64,000 nt of DNA from Ctenosaura bakeri (GCA_948474755.1 CAOLHI010001031.1:62001-126000), one strand, 5' to 3'; shown: positions 1 to 12,326, numbered from the stretch's first letter. Made by a program: numbers and translations. The notes: generated by a model from the letters alone, not told the origin.

Positions 1-1224
1 TAGATATGTATGAACATGTTCTTACATGCTGTCATCCAAAACTTACTTAAGCTAGAGCACCCATATTTGAATAAATAAAGATTATAGCACTATAATTCGT
101 ATGTCCTGGTTCACCAATCTATATTCATCATTTGATAATTACTCGATAATTGTGATTTGAAATGATAAGCTGCATGCATAAACATATTATCATAAATCCA
201 ACAACAAAGGAAGGATCACCAGACATTTACTTCAAAGTCAAGGCTTTTCAATGGAATCGGTTTAGACATCCAGCTGTTATTTGTCAACAGTACAATTTTC
301 AAATATTGAGAAATCAAGCAATGCATGGATAAATCAGGTTACAACATAGCTTCTGCACTGTGTTGTTAGCAACCTTTAAGTAACAGCTCATCGTCATTCT
401 TTACTGGAACCAGTCTTTTTCTCCTTTTAACATCCAACTATTTTAATGGGCAAATTTTTGTAACATTCAACTACACCTCAGAACTTACAAACAGGCTTCT
501 TTTTAGCTGGTGAATTAAGAATGCTCACTATTATATTTGGGATAAAACTGAGCTTCAAAACCCAAAATCTTTCAAACTATTCACTTTGTGATGGTAACCT
601 ACAGCACGTATTTTATGTTACTGATTAATATCAGAACTCTGAAGTACATCCTGCATATATGCTTCCAAAGTAAATGCCAGTTTTTTAAGTTTAAGAAGCA
701 AACATATTATCTAGTAATTACTTCAAATTTCTCAATGAACTCAACAGCATGAATTATATCACTACATATGTCTACACAGTAATATACAATTTCTTAGTTC
801 TACAAATAAAACTAACAGTACCTTGAGCAGCTTTTACAGGCACTTCTTTCTTTGGTGATCACAATTGCTCACATCACATACATGCAGGGCATTTCAAAAT
901 GATCTTATTCTAGGCAAATCAAGAGAGACTGCAGACCAGGCATGACCAGACAATTTGCACAGGTAGTTTCCTAAAAGTAACACAAGGGTTGCTGGTGGAA
1001 GATAAGTTGTTGTTTTTTTTAAGAACAGTTCCCATATTCTGTGTTGAGTCAAAAGATTCCATGCACTTATCTTTTCACAAACCACCATCAATCAGGGATG
1101 AAGTACTATCTTCCCTCCACACTGGCAGGTTTGACCATGCCAAATTTGATTATTCATAAAGCATGTGCTTGCCTTCCCCACTCCCATTCTCCTTCCCTTT
1201 CTCTTATGTTCCTCACTCCGATTT
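1..1224. other. AT-rich unique sequence, no gene seen
   Basis: I see no coding region, RNA gene or recognisable repeat here. The sequence is AT-rich with short frames only, as expected of intron or intergenic DNA. A poly-T run lies near 1012-1020. It ends where the CR1 LINE begins. Confidence 0.6.
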
Positions 1225-2794
1225 TTAAGACTTGTGTTTAAAATGGATGAATTCAAGTCTCCAGGGCCAGATGAATTGCATCCTAGGATATTAAAACAGC
1301 TGGCAGAGGTCATTTCGGAACCGCTTGCTATAATTTTTGAGAAATCTTGGAGGACAGGAGAAGTTCCAGCAGATTGGAGGAGAGCAAATGTTATCCCCAT
1401 CTTCAAGAAGGGAAAAAAAGAGGACCCAAATAATTATCGCCCAGTCAGCCTGACATCAGTACCCGGAAAGATCCTGGAGCAGATCATTAAGCAGTCGGTT
1501 TCTAATCATTTAGAAAGCAACGCGGTAATCACGAGAAGTCAACATGGATTTCTCAAAAATAAGTCATGCCAGACTAATCTTATCTCTTTTTATGATAGAG
1601 TTACTAGTTTGATAGATGAAGGGAGTGCTGTGGATGTAGCATATCTCGATTTCAGTAAGGCCTTTGACAAAGTTCCCCATGACATTCTTGCAACGAAGCT
1701 AGTAAAATGTGGGCTGGACAGGGCTACCGTTAGTTGGATTTGTAATTGGTTGACCGACCGAACCCAAAGGGTGATCACGAATGGCTGCTTTCGTCCTGGA
1801 GAGAAGTGACTAGTGGGGTGCCACAGGGTTCTGTCCTGGGCCCTGTGCTGTTCAATATTTTTATCAACGACTTGGATGAAGGAATAGAGGGCATGCTCAT
1901 CAAATTTGCAGATGATACCAAATTGGGAGGGGTTGCTAATACGCCGGAGGACAGGATCAAAATTCAAAATGACCTGGATAGCTTGGAGAGCTGGGCCAGG
2001 GCGAACAAAATGAAATTCAACAGAGAGAAATGTAAGGTCCTACACTTAGGCAGAAATAATGGAATCCACAAATATAGGATGGGGGACACGTGGTTGGATA
2101 GCAGTACGTGTGAAAGGGATCTAGGAGTCTTCATAGACCACAAGCTGAACATGAGTCAGCAGTGTGATGCGGCAGCCAAGAAAGCCAATGCAATTCTCGG
2201 CTGCATCAATAGGAGTATGGTGTCTAGATCGAGGGAGGGACTGGTACCACTCTACTCTGCTTTGGTTAGACCCCATCTTGAATACTGTGTCCAGTTCTGG
2301 GCACCCCAATTCAAGAAGGATATTGACAAGCTGGAGCAAGTCCAGAGGAGGGCAACCAAAATGGTGAGAGGCCTGGAAACAATGCCCTATGAGGATAGAC
2401 TTAGAGAGCTGGGTATGTTTAGTCTGCAGAAGAGGAGGTTAAGAGGGGACATGATAGTCATGTTTAAATATTTGAAGGGATGCCACGTAGAGGAAGGAGG
2501 GGACTTGTTTTCTGCTGCTCCAGAGACCAGGACAAGGAGCAATGGATTCAAGCTGCAGGAAAGGAGATTCCACCTGAACCTCAGGAAGAACTTCCTGACA
2601 GTCAGGGCTGTCCGGCAGTGGAATCTGCTGCCTCGGAGTGTAGTGGAGTCTCCTTCCTTGGAGGTTTTTAAGCAGAGGCTTGATGGCCATCTGTCGGGAT
2701 TGATTTGAGGGTGTTCCTGCATGGCAGGGGGTTGGACTGGATGGCCTTTGTGGTCTCTTCCAACTCTGAATTTCTATGATTCTATGATTCTATG
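1225..2794 (+). mobile_element. CR1 LINE, 5'-truncated, with reverse-transcriptase region and 3' end
   Basis: This is the longest LINE copy in the window. It starts inside the second open reading frame and runs through the reverse transcriptase to the CR1 3' end. The last 150 bases hold the phrase 'ggttggactggatggcc', and the element ends in repeats of ATTCTATG (about 2772-2794), the usual CR1 terminus. CR1 elements move by target-primed reverse transcription, so 5' truncation is expected. At least seven shorter CR1 copies in the window align to parts of this one, which makes it a useful internal reference. Confidence 0.93.
1243..2708 (+). pseudogene. CR1 reverse transcriptase (ORF2) remnant, one frameshift
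   Basis: Two overlapping forward frames together give the reverse-transcriptase domain and C-terminal region of a CR1 ORF2 protein. The first (to 1809) carries SPGPDELHPRIL, the NYRPVSLTS motif and the catalytic motif A block YLDFSKAFDKVPHD (about 1639-1680). The second (from 1746, ending at a stop at 2708) carries [10 protein letters not shown] (motif B, from 1815) and FADD (motif C, 1905-1916), then the CR1 C-terminal region. The reading frame changes between about 1746 and 1809, so the protein cannot be made in one piece. The upstream endonuclease domain is absent. The catalytic aspartates are still visible, so the copy is probably fairly young. It is a dead LINE fragment, not a host gene. 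Confidence 0.9.
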
Positions 2795-3240
2795 TTTTTT
2801 TCCTTTTGGATGAGCAAAGCCACCCCACACACACACACTGCAGGAGACACATTCCTTCTGTCATGTGGCTGCACATTCTGCTGTGTAATAGCTGCTGATT
2901 GGTCAGGTGCTCTCTTTGCTCCTAACCCTTCCCTCTGGAATCTCCTTTCTCAAAAGATGGTGGCCAGAAGTAGCTAGAACTTCAGAACTCAGCACTTTAC
3001 TCTTCTCTGTCTGAGGAAAAAGTACTGGCAAGCCCTTTACCTTGTCATTTTTTTCCTTCCCCCTTGAGCACCAGGGCCAGAGGCAAAGGATTGAGGGGGG
3101 TACTCTGGAGGCAAATGGGAGGGGAATCATGGGGGGGGAGTTATTCAAAGTTTTTACACTTTTGCAAGGGTTCTGGGCCCCAAACCCTCATAAATGTGGA
3201 GGGGCCACTGTAATCTTAAAGTGACATTTCTTGGTTATGG
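2795..3240. other. Unassigned sequence, possible Tigger-like end near 3190-3215
   Basis: No gene is seen. The stretch ATAAATGTGGAGGGGCCACTG followed by TA at about 3190-3212 resembles the right end of the Tigger-like elements at 21090 and 50878. I could not find a matching left end, so this may be a fragment or a chance match. Confidence 0.3.
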
Positions 3241-6200
3241 TCAAGATAAACCTTTTTGATGTTACCACTCTACAGATATTATCAAAACAATGGTAGTAAC
3301 ACCTTTAGTTTGAAATGTGCCAGCATTTTTATGAAAGTTGAACTAACACACATTCTAGTTAGTGTAATTTTTTGTTTTGGTTTCAGGATAGACTGATGAA
3401 CTGGAATCAGGTCACACATACCAAAGCTAAAAGAATCCACACAGCAACAGAGCCACAAGTCCACATTTAAGGGGTCACCCTGAGGTGCAGCAAACCAACC
3501 CAGCAAGGGAATAATTGGGGAAACAAGGACAGGGTGAGTGGCGGAATTCTTAGGGGCTGGAGTTTTAGGACCAGTCTGGATAAAGGGATCTGTCACTTAT
3601 ATTCCGTGCCAAGTGGTAGGATATTATGAGGATCTTGTGAGGACTGTGTTAGGTAGAGATGGAATCTGATCAAATAGGATCTGATCTAATCTGATTTTGT
3701 GAGAAGACCTATTTGGTCTAGTGGAAGCCAAAGAGAGATTTTGAGTGTACTGGCAGACTTTTGCCAAAAGTAGTATGCTGTTTGGAAGTAAAGTACCTGA
3801 GGAAAAAGTACTGTAAATGTTTAAAGGAAAGCTGAATGCCTGAAGTAAAACACTGAGGTAAAAAAAGTTGGCAGTTTCCACAGAACATGTGATATCTGCC
3901 AATGAACAGGTACTGGTAGGGACAAAAGTAAGGCAGAAGTCCATCCTACACTTGGGACTGAGGAATCTTTTAACTGAGCAGGCATTGATATTGTGAGTCC
4001 CTTACCTAGAGCAATGAGAAGAGGGAACAAATATGTTCTGACTCTGGTTAATTATGCTACTTAGGTAACCAGAGGCAGTGCCCTGACAAACCTTGAGATT
4101 ATCACAGTAGCAGATGTGGTAAACCTCTTTTATTGACTAAGGTTTCTCAGTGAAATTGTTTCAGACCTAGGGCCATCCTTTACTTTGAAAGTGATAAAAA
4201 AGAAGTATGTAAAATCAAACACCTGACCTCTACCCCTTACCATCTTGAAATCAAGACTGGTGCGGAGATTTAATGGGACTTAGCAAAATGCTGTACATGA
4301 ATGTTAATCCACTGGGATGTGAAACTTCAACATCTCCTGTTGGCATATTGGGAAGCTCCATAGGAAAGTGTCTCCCCGCTCAAATGACAGAAGTAGTTCC
4401 ATCAGTATAACAACCCTGTTTGAGCCTGGTTAAACTGAGAATTCCTAAAGCACCATTATTTACTAAATTAGAACAGTATGATATTGTTACCAAATTAAAA
4501 TCCTCTACTGTAATTGGCGCTCATAAAAATAAATCCTCTACTGTAGTTGTGCTCATATATTAAAATATATGAATGTGCTTGAAAACCTGCACTTCCAATA
4601 ATATCGCTTGGACAACCCCTCATGATTATCTCTAGCTCCTTCTTCTCACAATGAGTTCTATTAACAATTTTTTTTAATTAATATGATGTTAGTTTAAATC
4701 TTCATGGGCTAAAATAAATAATATGTTTGAGAAAGACAGATTAAATAATGTAAAAGGAGTGATCTCTTATCAAATTACTATTTCATTTGCATAGAAGTCT
4801 GGGAAAACAGGCATTAACAGTAAACAGCAAACAAAATGCCAAATATGTGCAGTAAAGATAAAAGTAAATGTCTTTTTTCTAACTGAGGTTTGTGCTGAAA
4901 GTTATAAGGAATCCTTTGGGGATATTTTATGGCTTGGTTTCTAGTGTTAGAAGCATTATGGAGGTGATAATCAAAAAGTTAACAGACAGATCAGTTTGAC
5001 TATGAATCATAGCTTGGGGGGGGTCTAAATTCCAGAAAATAAAAATGTCTTTCACTGGGCCATGGCTTTAAACACTCTGTTCCGTTAATTTGTCATTAAC
5101 TGTAGTGCTGCTGGTTCTGTATCCCCAGTTGGGCTGCTGTGCTGTTTAAAAGTACATGCTTTTAGGGCAATAAAATAATAAGTATTTTTGATCCTTGGCT
5201 GAAAAATGAGAGAACGGTTATTTTATAGCATCATATAAAGATGTCAAAAGCTGCCAATTTATTTGAAAAATATGCTTAAAAAGGGAGGCATTAAAACTTC
5301 AAGGTGACATAGGTTTCATCAAAGAAAATTTCTTGAGTTCTTTCCGGATCATAGGCCCTCCCCTCAACACTTCAAAAATGTTAACCATTTGAGTAGTCTA
5401 AAGGCAATTTAATCAACATTTGGATGAGCCAGTTTTAATTGGCAGGCCTTTGCTTATTTATTTTTTTAATTGGCAGGCCCTTGCTCGTTTTTTTTAAATG
5501 TTGTTGAGAAAATATTTCCTGACATTTTCAACAATACTTAGTGAGTTAGATTTAAATTGCAAGTTATTTTCAACATTCCACAAAAGGCATCTACTATATT
5601 GAGGCTTACGCAATATGAACATTTACTTAGACTGAATTGTGTAATAAAAGATACATGATTTGTCCACTAGAATTATTTAATCAGCTGACAGCCCTAATTT
5701 TAAAAACAGTAGAATTATTCTTCTAGCTGCACATTATTTTCATCTACACTGTGGAAATAAGCTGGAAAGTAGGTATGATACATGGTGATATTCAGAGCCT
5801 TATAAATACTCTCACTTAGCGTTAAAAGCATAAATACACTCATTTAGTAGTATTATAATGCAAAATACAACATTAATAAATTATTATAGCATTTCTGCAC
5901 CAACTACCAATCCTCATGGAAGAAATAAAGCAATTTGTTAGTCTCCTCTATTAACTTACAGCAAATACTCAAAAATGTTACAAGTAAGCCTGTATGTATG
6001 AAAAAGGGGCCATAATGGACTTCAGTGTGCTTTTATATGTAGGCGAAAGGCTACTGTTCTATTCACACATTAACAGGAATATTGTAAGCACATGAAGAGA
6101 AAATGCAAAACCTTGGACAACACTAAATGGAATTGCTTTGTTGCCTTCTCTTTCTGATGGCTAAAGCTTCTCAAAACAAAGTAACAGAAGTGTCACATGT

Positions 6201-7457
6201 CAGTGTGAGTAATGAATCTGCATACCATAATAAATGAGTGAGACATAGCCTAATTAAATGCCATGACACTCCTTTCATCCCCCTCCAAGTATAGATCTGT
6301 AAGGATAACCAAATAAATAGCATAATATTGTTGCAGTACTATTGTTAAGACTGGACTTCACAGCTCACTAATAGATGAAAAAATCTATTTAGCTGGAATA
6401 TGTAGGTCCTTAATATTCAATTTCTTCATAATAATAAAAGATAACAAATGAAGGAGAAGGACTTTGGGACTCTAAAAATCCAGAACTACTAGTATGTTAA
6501 ACTGTAGTTTAAAACTGTTTCAATTCCACCTTTATTTTGTGTATTCTTCCAACTCTGCCTACTTCATACGTTTATCTCCAATAATGTAATGACAGCTTTA
6601 TGTCATGGAGATAGTACAAAAGAAATGAGGATGACAACTTTACAGCATATCACCAGGCCACAATGCAGAACAAGACAATACACAGTGCACAAAAGTGACA
6701 TTTTAATATTGCTGCCCCATTGCTTTTTATTGTTATGTAGCTGCATGAAGATACCAGTTCAGAAGGGAGGGCGGAGGATCTCTCATATCTGCAGTCATAT
6801 TAAATAATCAATAGACTTGACATCTTGGATATATTTATCTTAGAAGAAAGTTTACTCAAATCAGAGGGTCTTTCCAGGATTTAGATTCAGAATCTAAGGC
6901 TGGGAAGTCAAAAATCACTCCTGAAATCAGAAAGTTAAGACTCCCAATGAGATTACTACACAATAATGGCCTTCTAGGTAGAAGTCAGGTCCCACAGAGT
7001 TAGGTACACCTAAGCCCACCGATCTCTTAAGAACATGAAGTCATGCTGGCGTGAGAACATGGGGGGGGAGGTCCGCATATTGTTAAACAACATCTTACAT
7101 ATAACAAGATGACATCAATAGTTGGTGCCGACCAATAAAAAGTTTTCCCCTAAACCTCCAGGGCCATTTAAGCAGTGGCTTCATATTGGCAGAATTTTCC
7201 CCTAGAAAGCTGGCTTGGTTTCCTCTCTTTCAACCTTTAAAAGGACCCTAAGCTATTTGCATTCCACTGAAATTGTTACTGCTTTTATTACCAGCATCTT
7301 ATATGGAACTTTATCTAATACTATTTTATTACTTTATTTGTTCCATTGTTTTTATACTCTGTATTATGAGCTCTCTTCTAAGGTTGGCACTTTGCAAATA
7401 AAGTCACTCAGAACTGCTCCAACTTAGATGCTGTAGTTGGTACTGTTTCAGTAGATG
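3241..7457. other. Long AT-rich unique stretch, no gene seen
   Basis: About 4.2 kb with no coding signature and no clear mobile element. The frames present are short and unrelated to any family I recognise. The segment near 6090-6330 has low repetitiveness and mixed composition and could be conserved non-coding DNA, but nothing in a single sequence can prove that. A G-run is at about 7062-7069. Confidence 0.5.
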
Positions 7458-7701
7458 TTTTTATTTATTTTTTTATTATTTATTTGTATCCCGCCTCTCC
7501 ATATGGATCGAGGCGGTGAACAACTTACAAATAGCATGTATTTTGATACATTTTTCTATACATGCCTCCAACAAGCTGGGTACTCATTTTACCGACCTGC
7601 GGAAGGATGGAAGGCTGAGTCAACCTTGGAGCCCGGCAGGATCGAACTCACAACCTTGTGGCTTGCAGTACTGGCATTTAACCACTGCGCCACCAGGGCT
7701 C
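7458..7701 (-). mobile_element. Sauria-type tRNA-derived SINE
   Basis: Read on the minus strand, the element begins with gagccctggtggcgcagtgg, a tRNA-like A box. The B box GGTTGTGAGTTCGATCC follows about 40 bases later. The body has 'gactcagccttccatcc' and the 3' end has 'cgatccatatggagaggcgg', then an A/T-rich tail. Two more copies lie at 22138 (minus) and about 58585 (plus). The Sauria SINE family is characteristic of squamates and is one reason for the host assignment. Confidence 0.85.
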
Positions 7702-7904
7702 CTATAACTTTGGCTCCTGCTTGTCCAGTGTTATTGGATACTTTTGAGTTTGTGCAGCCCAACAATATGAATAGGATGCTAAGAGGTGAGAGCCATCACT
7801 TGTATGCTAGACACTTGCACTTCCTGGCTTATCAAACAGGCCAGAGGGGACTGGCTGAGTGGGGTAAATGAGATAATCAACACTTACTTACACCAAGGCA
7901 GTAT

Positions 7905-8915
7905 TCCAGTTTGAGCAAAGGAGGCAGTTGTGAGGGTCTCATTGAAAAAGCCATCCCTGAATGACTCTATAATAGATAATTAGTGGCCAGTATCCAACCT
8001 AGCATGTATGGGCAAGATACTGAAGTGTATGGCGGCCTCCCAACTCCAGGGGTTTCTGGATGAACCAGATTATCTAGATACATTTCAATCTCATTTCAGG
8101 CCTGGCTATGGAACTGAGACAGCTTTGGTTGCCTTGGTGGATGACCTACACATGGAACTGGGTAGGAGGAGTATGTCCCTGTTGGTTCTATGGACCTCTG
8201 AGCAACTTTTAATACCACTGACCATGCTAACCTTTTGTGCTGTCTTGCTGAGATGGGACTTGGAGGCACTGCTTTACAGTGGCTCCATTCCAGTCTTGAG
8301 GGGTAAACCCAGAAGGTAGTGCTAAAGGACACCTGTTTGACTCCCTGGCTATTGGCCTGTGGGGTCCCTCAGGGTTCCATTTTGTCCCCTATGTTATTTA
8401 ACATATACATGAAACCACTAGGAGAAGTCATCTGGAGTTTTGGGGTGCAGTGCCATCAATATGTAGATGACACCCAACTCTACTTTCCAATCCAAAGAGG
8501 CTGTTCTGGTCTTTAACCAGTGTCTGTTATCAGTAAAGGACTGAATGAATGCAAGCAAACTGACACTTTAACCCATACAAGACAGAGGTACTCCTGATCA
8601 GTAGGAAGGCAAATCAAGGAATAGGGATTCAGCCTGTTTTACATGGGGTGACATTTCCCCTGGAGACACAGGTTAACAGTCTGGCTATACTCCTGGACTC
8701 AGCTTTGAATCCGGAGGCCCAGGTTGCTGTGGTGACCAGGAAGGCTTTTTGCAAATTTAAAGCTTGTGTGCCCACTGCACTCATTCATTGAGACATCAGA
8801 TTCGGCCATGACAGACTGCTGTAGCACACTGTACTTGAGATTGCCTTTTAAGAATGTTTAGAAACGTCACCTCGTTCAAAGAGCTGCAGCTAGACTGTTA
8901 ACTGCTGAAAAAATT
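7905..8915 (+). mobile_element. L2-type LINE, part 1 (reverse-transcriptase region)
   Basis: Degenerate L2-clade LINE. Visible protein pieces, in different frames, are the stretch around GYGTETALVALVDD (near 8105-8150), then [17 protein letters not shown] (near 8360-8410) and YVDDTQLYF (near 8460). The copy has several frame changes and stops. It continues after an unexplained segment at about 9535. Confidence 0.85.
8008..8516 (+). pseudogene. L2 reverse transcriptase remnant
   Basis: Two frames (8008-8319 and 8319-8516) carry parts of the L2 reverse transcriptase. Conserved blocks are GTETALVALVDD before motif [12 protein letters not shown] for motif B and YVDD for motif C. Motif A itself is badly damaged: the usual LSAAFDTIDH is not readable. 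Frameshifts and stops make it non-functional. It belongs to the LINE and is not a host gene. Confidence 0.8.
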
Positions 8916-9534
8916 CCAGCATTCTCTCTCCCCTGCTCTTGTTTTAGGGGAAGCAGTACTTAGATATCATAGAGTTTCTTTTTCCTTTGCATGCCAAAGC
9001 CTTCTTCCTTCTCACATAAAGCCTCACCAGTTGCTCTCATATCATTTAAACACATGGTTATAAATAGCTTTGGTGTCCAGATGACCAGACCATGAGACCC
9101 AGGACAGTTCCTAGGGTCATCAGTCTTACAGAAGACCTCCCCTCTCAGACCTCTCTCTCTCTTCTTCTCCATTTTTGCTTCTTCTTCCTTCTCTCTGACC
9201 ATGCTTGGCATCTCCATCAAGAAGATGGTGAGTTAAGAACGAAGCTACTATCTTACCTGACCTATTCATTAGCTAGTTAAGATGTAGGATCCCCAACCCA
9301 TATGTAAATGCAAAAGCCATTAGTCCTTTCCTAAATTTGTAATCTGAAACTGCCTTCCTTGTTTTGTTTTCTTAGCCAGTTTCAGTTCAGGGAAGCTACA
9401 TGAAAATTGAGGTGTGCCTTTTCTGCTAAAAGAAGGATGATTCCTAGCAGTTTTAGCTTTCATAGAATTTCCCTCAAAGGGCTAACACCCTGGGAAACTC
9501 TAATTCCTAACATTAACTGGGACAGACTATTCAG
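8916..9534. other. Unidentified segment splitting the L2 LINE
   Basis: About 620 bases separate L2 sequence ending near 8915 from L2 sequence resuming near 9535. It replaces part of the L2 body as well as interrupting it. It has a pyrimidine-rich tract near 9140-9200 and no protein signature. It could be another transposon or diverged L2 sequence. Confidence 0.4.
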
Positions 9535-9990
9535 ATCATACCACACTGTATCTCCCTGTATGTACTAGCCCAGGCTCTGAGATCATCAGGAGACGCCTTT
9601 CAATCTCACCACCATCACAGACATGGTTGGTGGGGACAAGAGAGAGGGCGTTCTCAGTGGTTGCCCACAGACTGTGGAATTCCCTATCCAGGGAGGCTAG
9701 AATGGCCCCCTCTGTGCTGTGCTTCCAACAGCAGGAAAAGACGTCTTTATTCAGGCTGGCATTTTAATACAGGAAGTTATTAAAGAACAAGCTAGGAGAC
9801 ACTGTCCCATTTTAATTTTAATTGCTTATTTTAATCTCTTTTTAGCTGTTATAATTCTTCTATAGTTTAATTTTGTGTTAGTATGTACTATTTATATGTT
9901 TTAAAACTGTGTTAAAAGGTAAGCTGCTTTTAAGCCCAATGTTGGGCAAAGAGTAGGATACAAATAAAGATGATAATAATAACAATAAAC
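9535..9990 (+). mobile_element. L2-type LINE, part 2 (3' end)
   Basis: The stretch around 'atcatcaggagacgcctttc' and 'ttggtggggacaagagagag', then 'ctgtggaattccctatccag', matches the usual L2 C-terminal and 3' region also seen at 26430-26700. It ends in a T-rich region and a short A/T-rich tandem tail near 9965-9998. A run of about 13 G follows at 10016. Confidence 0.8.
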
Positions 9991-11144
9991 AACAACAATA
10001 GGGCTTGACCTAAAAGGGGGGGGGGGGAATTAAGAGGAGACAAAAACAATAAATAACAAACATACACCGAAACAGTAGTGAAAATAAGTAGTTAAAAGAA
10101 AGGATGTCAAAGAAAGAAAGGAAAAACACATAAGGCAAAGCCTTTTGGTAGATTCTTATTATGTCTAGAAATTATTTGGGTGAATATGTTTGTGTCGATG
10201 GACAAATAGGTAGATGACAGTTAGCATAACGTGTTGGCAATCGTTTATTAAATAACTCCTGCAACCTTATTGGCTTTGCCTGCTCCTTCACTCTTATGGG
10301 GTAGCCATCCTACCTGGAAATAAAACCCACTGGAACACAACCAAACCTGTGTAAGGCTGTATTGTATTCCGCCTTGGGGGATTTTAGAGTATTGCTGTCA
10401 TTGAAGTGTTGCATAGAAGGCAGAAACATAAGAGACCAGAATTCAAACTTATCACTGCATATCTAATAGCAAAGGAGGAGTGGAAGATACAAATGTTAGT
10501 TTTTAAATGCTGTGCTGCTCTCAAACAGTGCATTTGCCAAGAGAAGTGAAAAGGTTTCAGAGGACCTCCGTGATTTCCTGTGTGTGCACACTATATCGGC
10601 ATGAGAAAGAGTCTCAACTCAAAATAGGTGGTTTGTTAAGCCAGAGAGAAAGGGGGAGAGATAAACAAGACTGTATACACCTGTCTGCTTGGAAGAAATC
10701 CCCAATGAGTTCAGTGGGATTATTTCCAATCAAACGAAGTATACTATAGCCCAGTGCATTTTGGACTATCCAATGCGGAAGATCACCAGGTTTTTTTCTG
10801 ACGTGACAAGGATGTATACCATATTTATGCCCATTGCCTCCAACTACTCCTTTATTTCCTGGAAACTCACCAAGAAACAGCAGCTGATGACTCATGGCCC
10901 AACACCAGTGCATGGGCTCCCAGTTTTAAGCATAACTCCTGCAGTCTACTGAAGTTTATGCTGAGATAAACTAGTTGGCCTTTTAAGGTGCTATGGGATG
11001 ACTCCTTTTTAGTCTTCCAAAGAGGTGGGAATTGCGTGCCTTTCCAGATGTTGTCAGACAGCAACTCCCAACAGTCCAAGCAGCTGGTGAAGCAAGTTGG
11101 GACAAGTGCGCCCACAATACCTGATGAGCTGGATGCTTACCTTA
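9991..11144. other. Mostly unique sequence, no gene seen
   Basis: No coding region or complete mobile element is supported. The text near 10705-10750 ('gagttcagtgggattatttc') resembles a phrase found in old amniote interspersed repeats, but I cannot define its ends. Confidence 0.45.
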
Positions 11145-11348
11145 TGTCGTTTCTGCATTACACTGTTAAAGTGCTATTATTCCACTTTGGACATCCTATG
11201 GAATCCTAGGGTTTGCCATTTAGGGAGGGATTCTCTTTAGAATTCTCAGCTAGAGCTCTTTTGGTCTCAGTTAACTACAAACCCCAGAATTCCACAGGAT
11301 GCTGAAAGTGGAATAATAGCACTGTAACAGTGAAGTGTGGAAGTGGCC
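11145..11348. mobile_element. Family A palindromic DNA transposon, copy A1
   Basis: Non-autonomous element of about 204 bp. Its two arms are inverted copies of each other and include 'gctattattccactttgga' on the left and 'gtggaataatagcac' on the right. It is flanked on both sides by TTA, a 3-bp target duplication (11142-11144 and 11349-11351). The left terminus is more diverged than in other copies. No transposase is encoded. Confidence 0.8.
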
Positions 11349-11529
11349 TTAGATTAGACTGGAGTGATAGCCACTGCCTTACAGATCAGGGATGAGAATG
11401 CTGCCGTCTAAGGTGGCTGGAATGAAAACTGAAGACGGCTTCTGTGCCTTTGATGGTTGTGTAGAAGAGAAAATTTCAGCAGGTGCTGCTGAAATTCTTG
11501 GTTATCTGGCGCCTTTAAATGATTAATTC

Positions 11530-11738
11530 ACTTATTAATTCACAGACCTACCTGGTCTATTTTTAATTATGATTTTAATTATATTTGTATTTGAATGGTT
11601 CAATATTTTTAGTGTATTTTAATCATAATGTGTTTTTAATTGGTACGCTGGTTTTAACTGTATTTTAACCTCTGTTGTACCCCGCCTGAAGCTTTGAGGA
11701 GAGATGGGTAACAAATAGATGGATGGATGGATAGATAG
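11530..11738 (+). mobile_element. L2-type LINE 3' end fragment
   Basis: T-rich 3' region followed by 'ttgtaccccgcctgaagc', the recurrent 3' end of L2-like LINEs here, then a (GATG)/(GATA) tail. Compare 26700-26900 and 31870-32050. Confidence 0.65.
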
Positions 11739-11749
11739 ATAGATAGATA

Positions 11750-12000
11750 TTGTTGTTGTTGTTTATTTATTTATTGGACTTGTTTATTTATTTATTGGAC
11801 TTGTTTATTTATTGGACTTATATTTATTTATTGGACCTGTTTATTCATTTATTGGACTTATATTTATTTATTGGACTTGTTTATTTATTTATTGGACTTG
11901 TATTTATTTATCGGACTTGTTTATTTATTTATTGGACTTATATTTATTGGACTTGTTTATTCATTTATTGGACTTATATTTATTTATTGGACTTATATAG
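11750..12000 (+). repeat. Minisatellite, 20-24 bp unit
   Basis: About a dozen imperfect tandem copies of a unit like TTTATTTATTGGACTTGT, with variants carrying TTATATTTA or CGGACT. Unit length varies, so it does not keep a reading frame. No unit supplies a stop in any forward frame, so all three forward frames run open across much of the array. The resulting 'proteins' (repeats of FIYLLDL) are an artefact. It directly abuts the CpG island. Confidence 0.9.
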
Positions 12001-12115
12001 GGTTCCTTCTGCTACACAATCATTGGAGGTATATCAGTCGTCTCCAGTCTTCCCTCTGGCAACCCAACTTCCCTGCAAAGAGGAGCGGGATATTTGGGAT
12101 GGGTCGCTTGGTGGA

Positions 12116-12130
12116 GACTCTTACCTGGGC
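12116..12130 (-). promoter_or_regulatory. Strong 5' splice-site match, minus strand
   Basis: On the minus strand the sequence reads CCCAG|GTAAGAGTC, with the exon ending at 12125 and the intron starting at 12124. It is a near-ideal vertebrate donor. A minus-strand first exon would lie in the CpG island to its right. The candidate reading frames in that exon are short and unrecognised, so the exon may be non-coding. Confidence 0.45.
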
Positions 12131-12326
12131 GCTTGCTCGGGCGACGAGGGAAGCAGCGCAGGGCCTGCTGGGGACCCCGCCGCTCTTTAACCAAGCGTCT
12201 GGGCGAAGAGGAAAGGCGGCTGAAGGCAAGCGGGCCTACCTCCCAGTACGGGTACGAGAGGGGCGGCGCGGCAAAGGCGGCGCGCTTCCCGCCTCGACCG
12301 GGGTCCGCGGCGCTCCGTGAAGGAAC

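Noticed and set aside
7458..7701. tRNA gene (A and B boxes present)
   Set aside because: The tRNA-like part lacks a normal cloverleaf and is joined to a Sauria SINE body; the same holds for the other tRNA-headed repeats.
11750..12190. 146-codon frame resembling a hydrophobic membrane protein (FIYLLDL repeats)
   Set aside because: It is the translation of a minisatellite that is open in all three forward frames.
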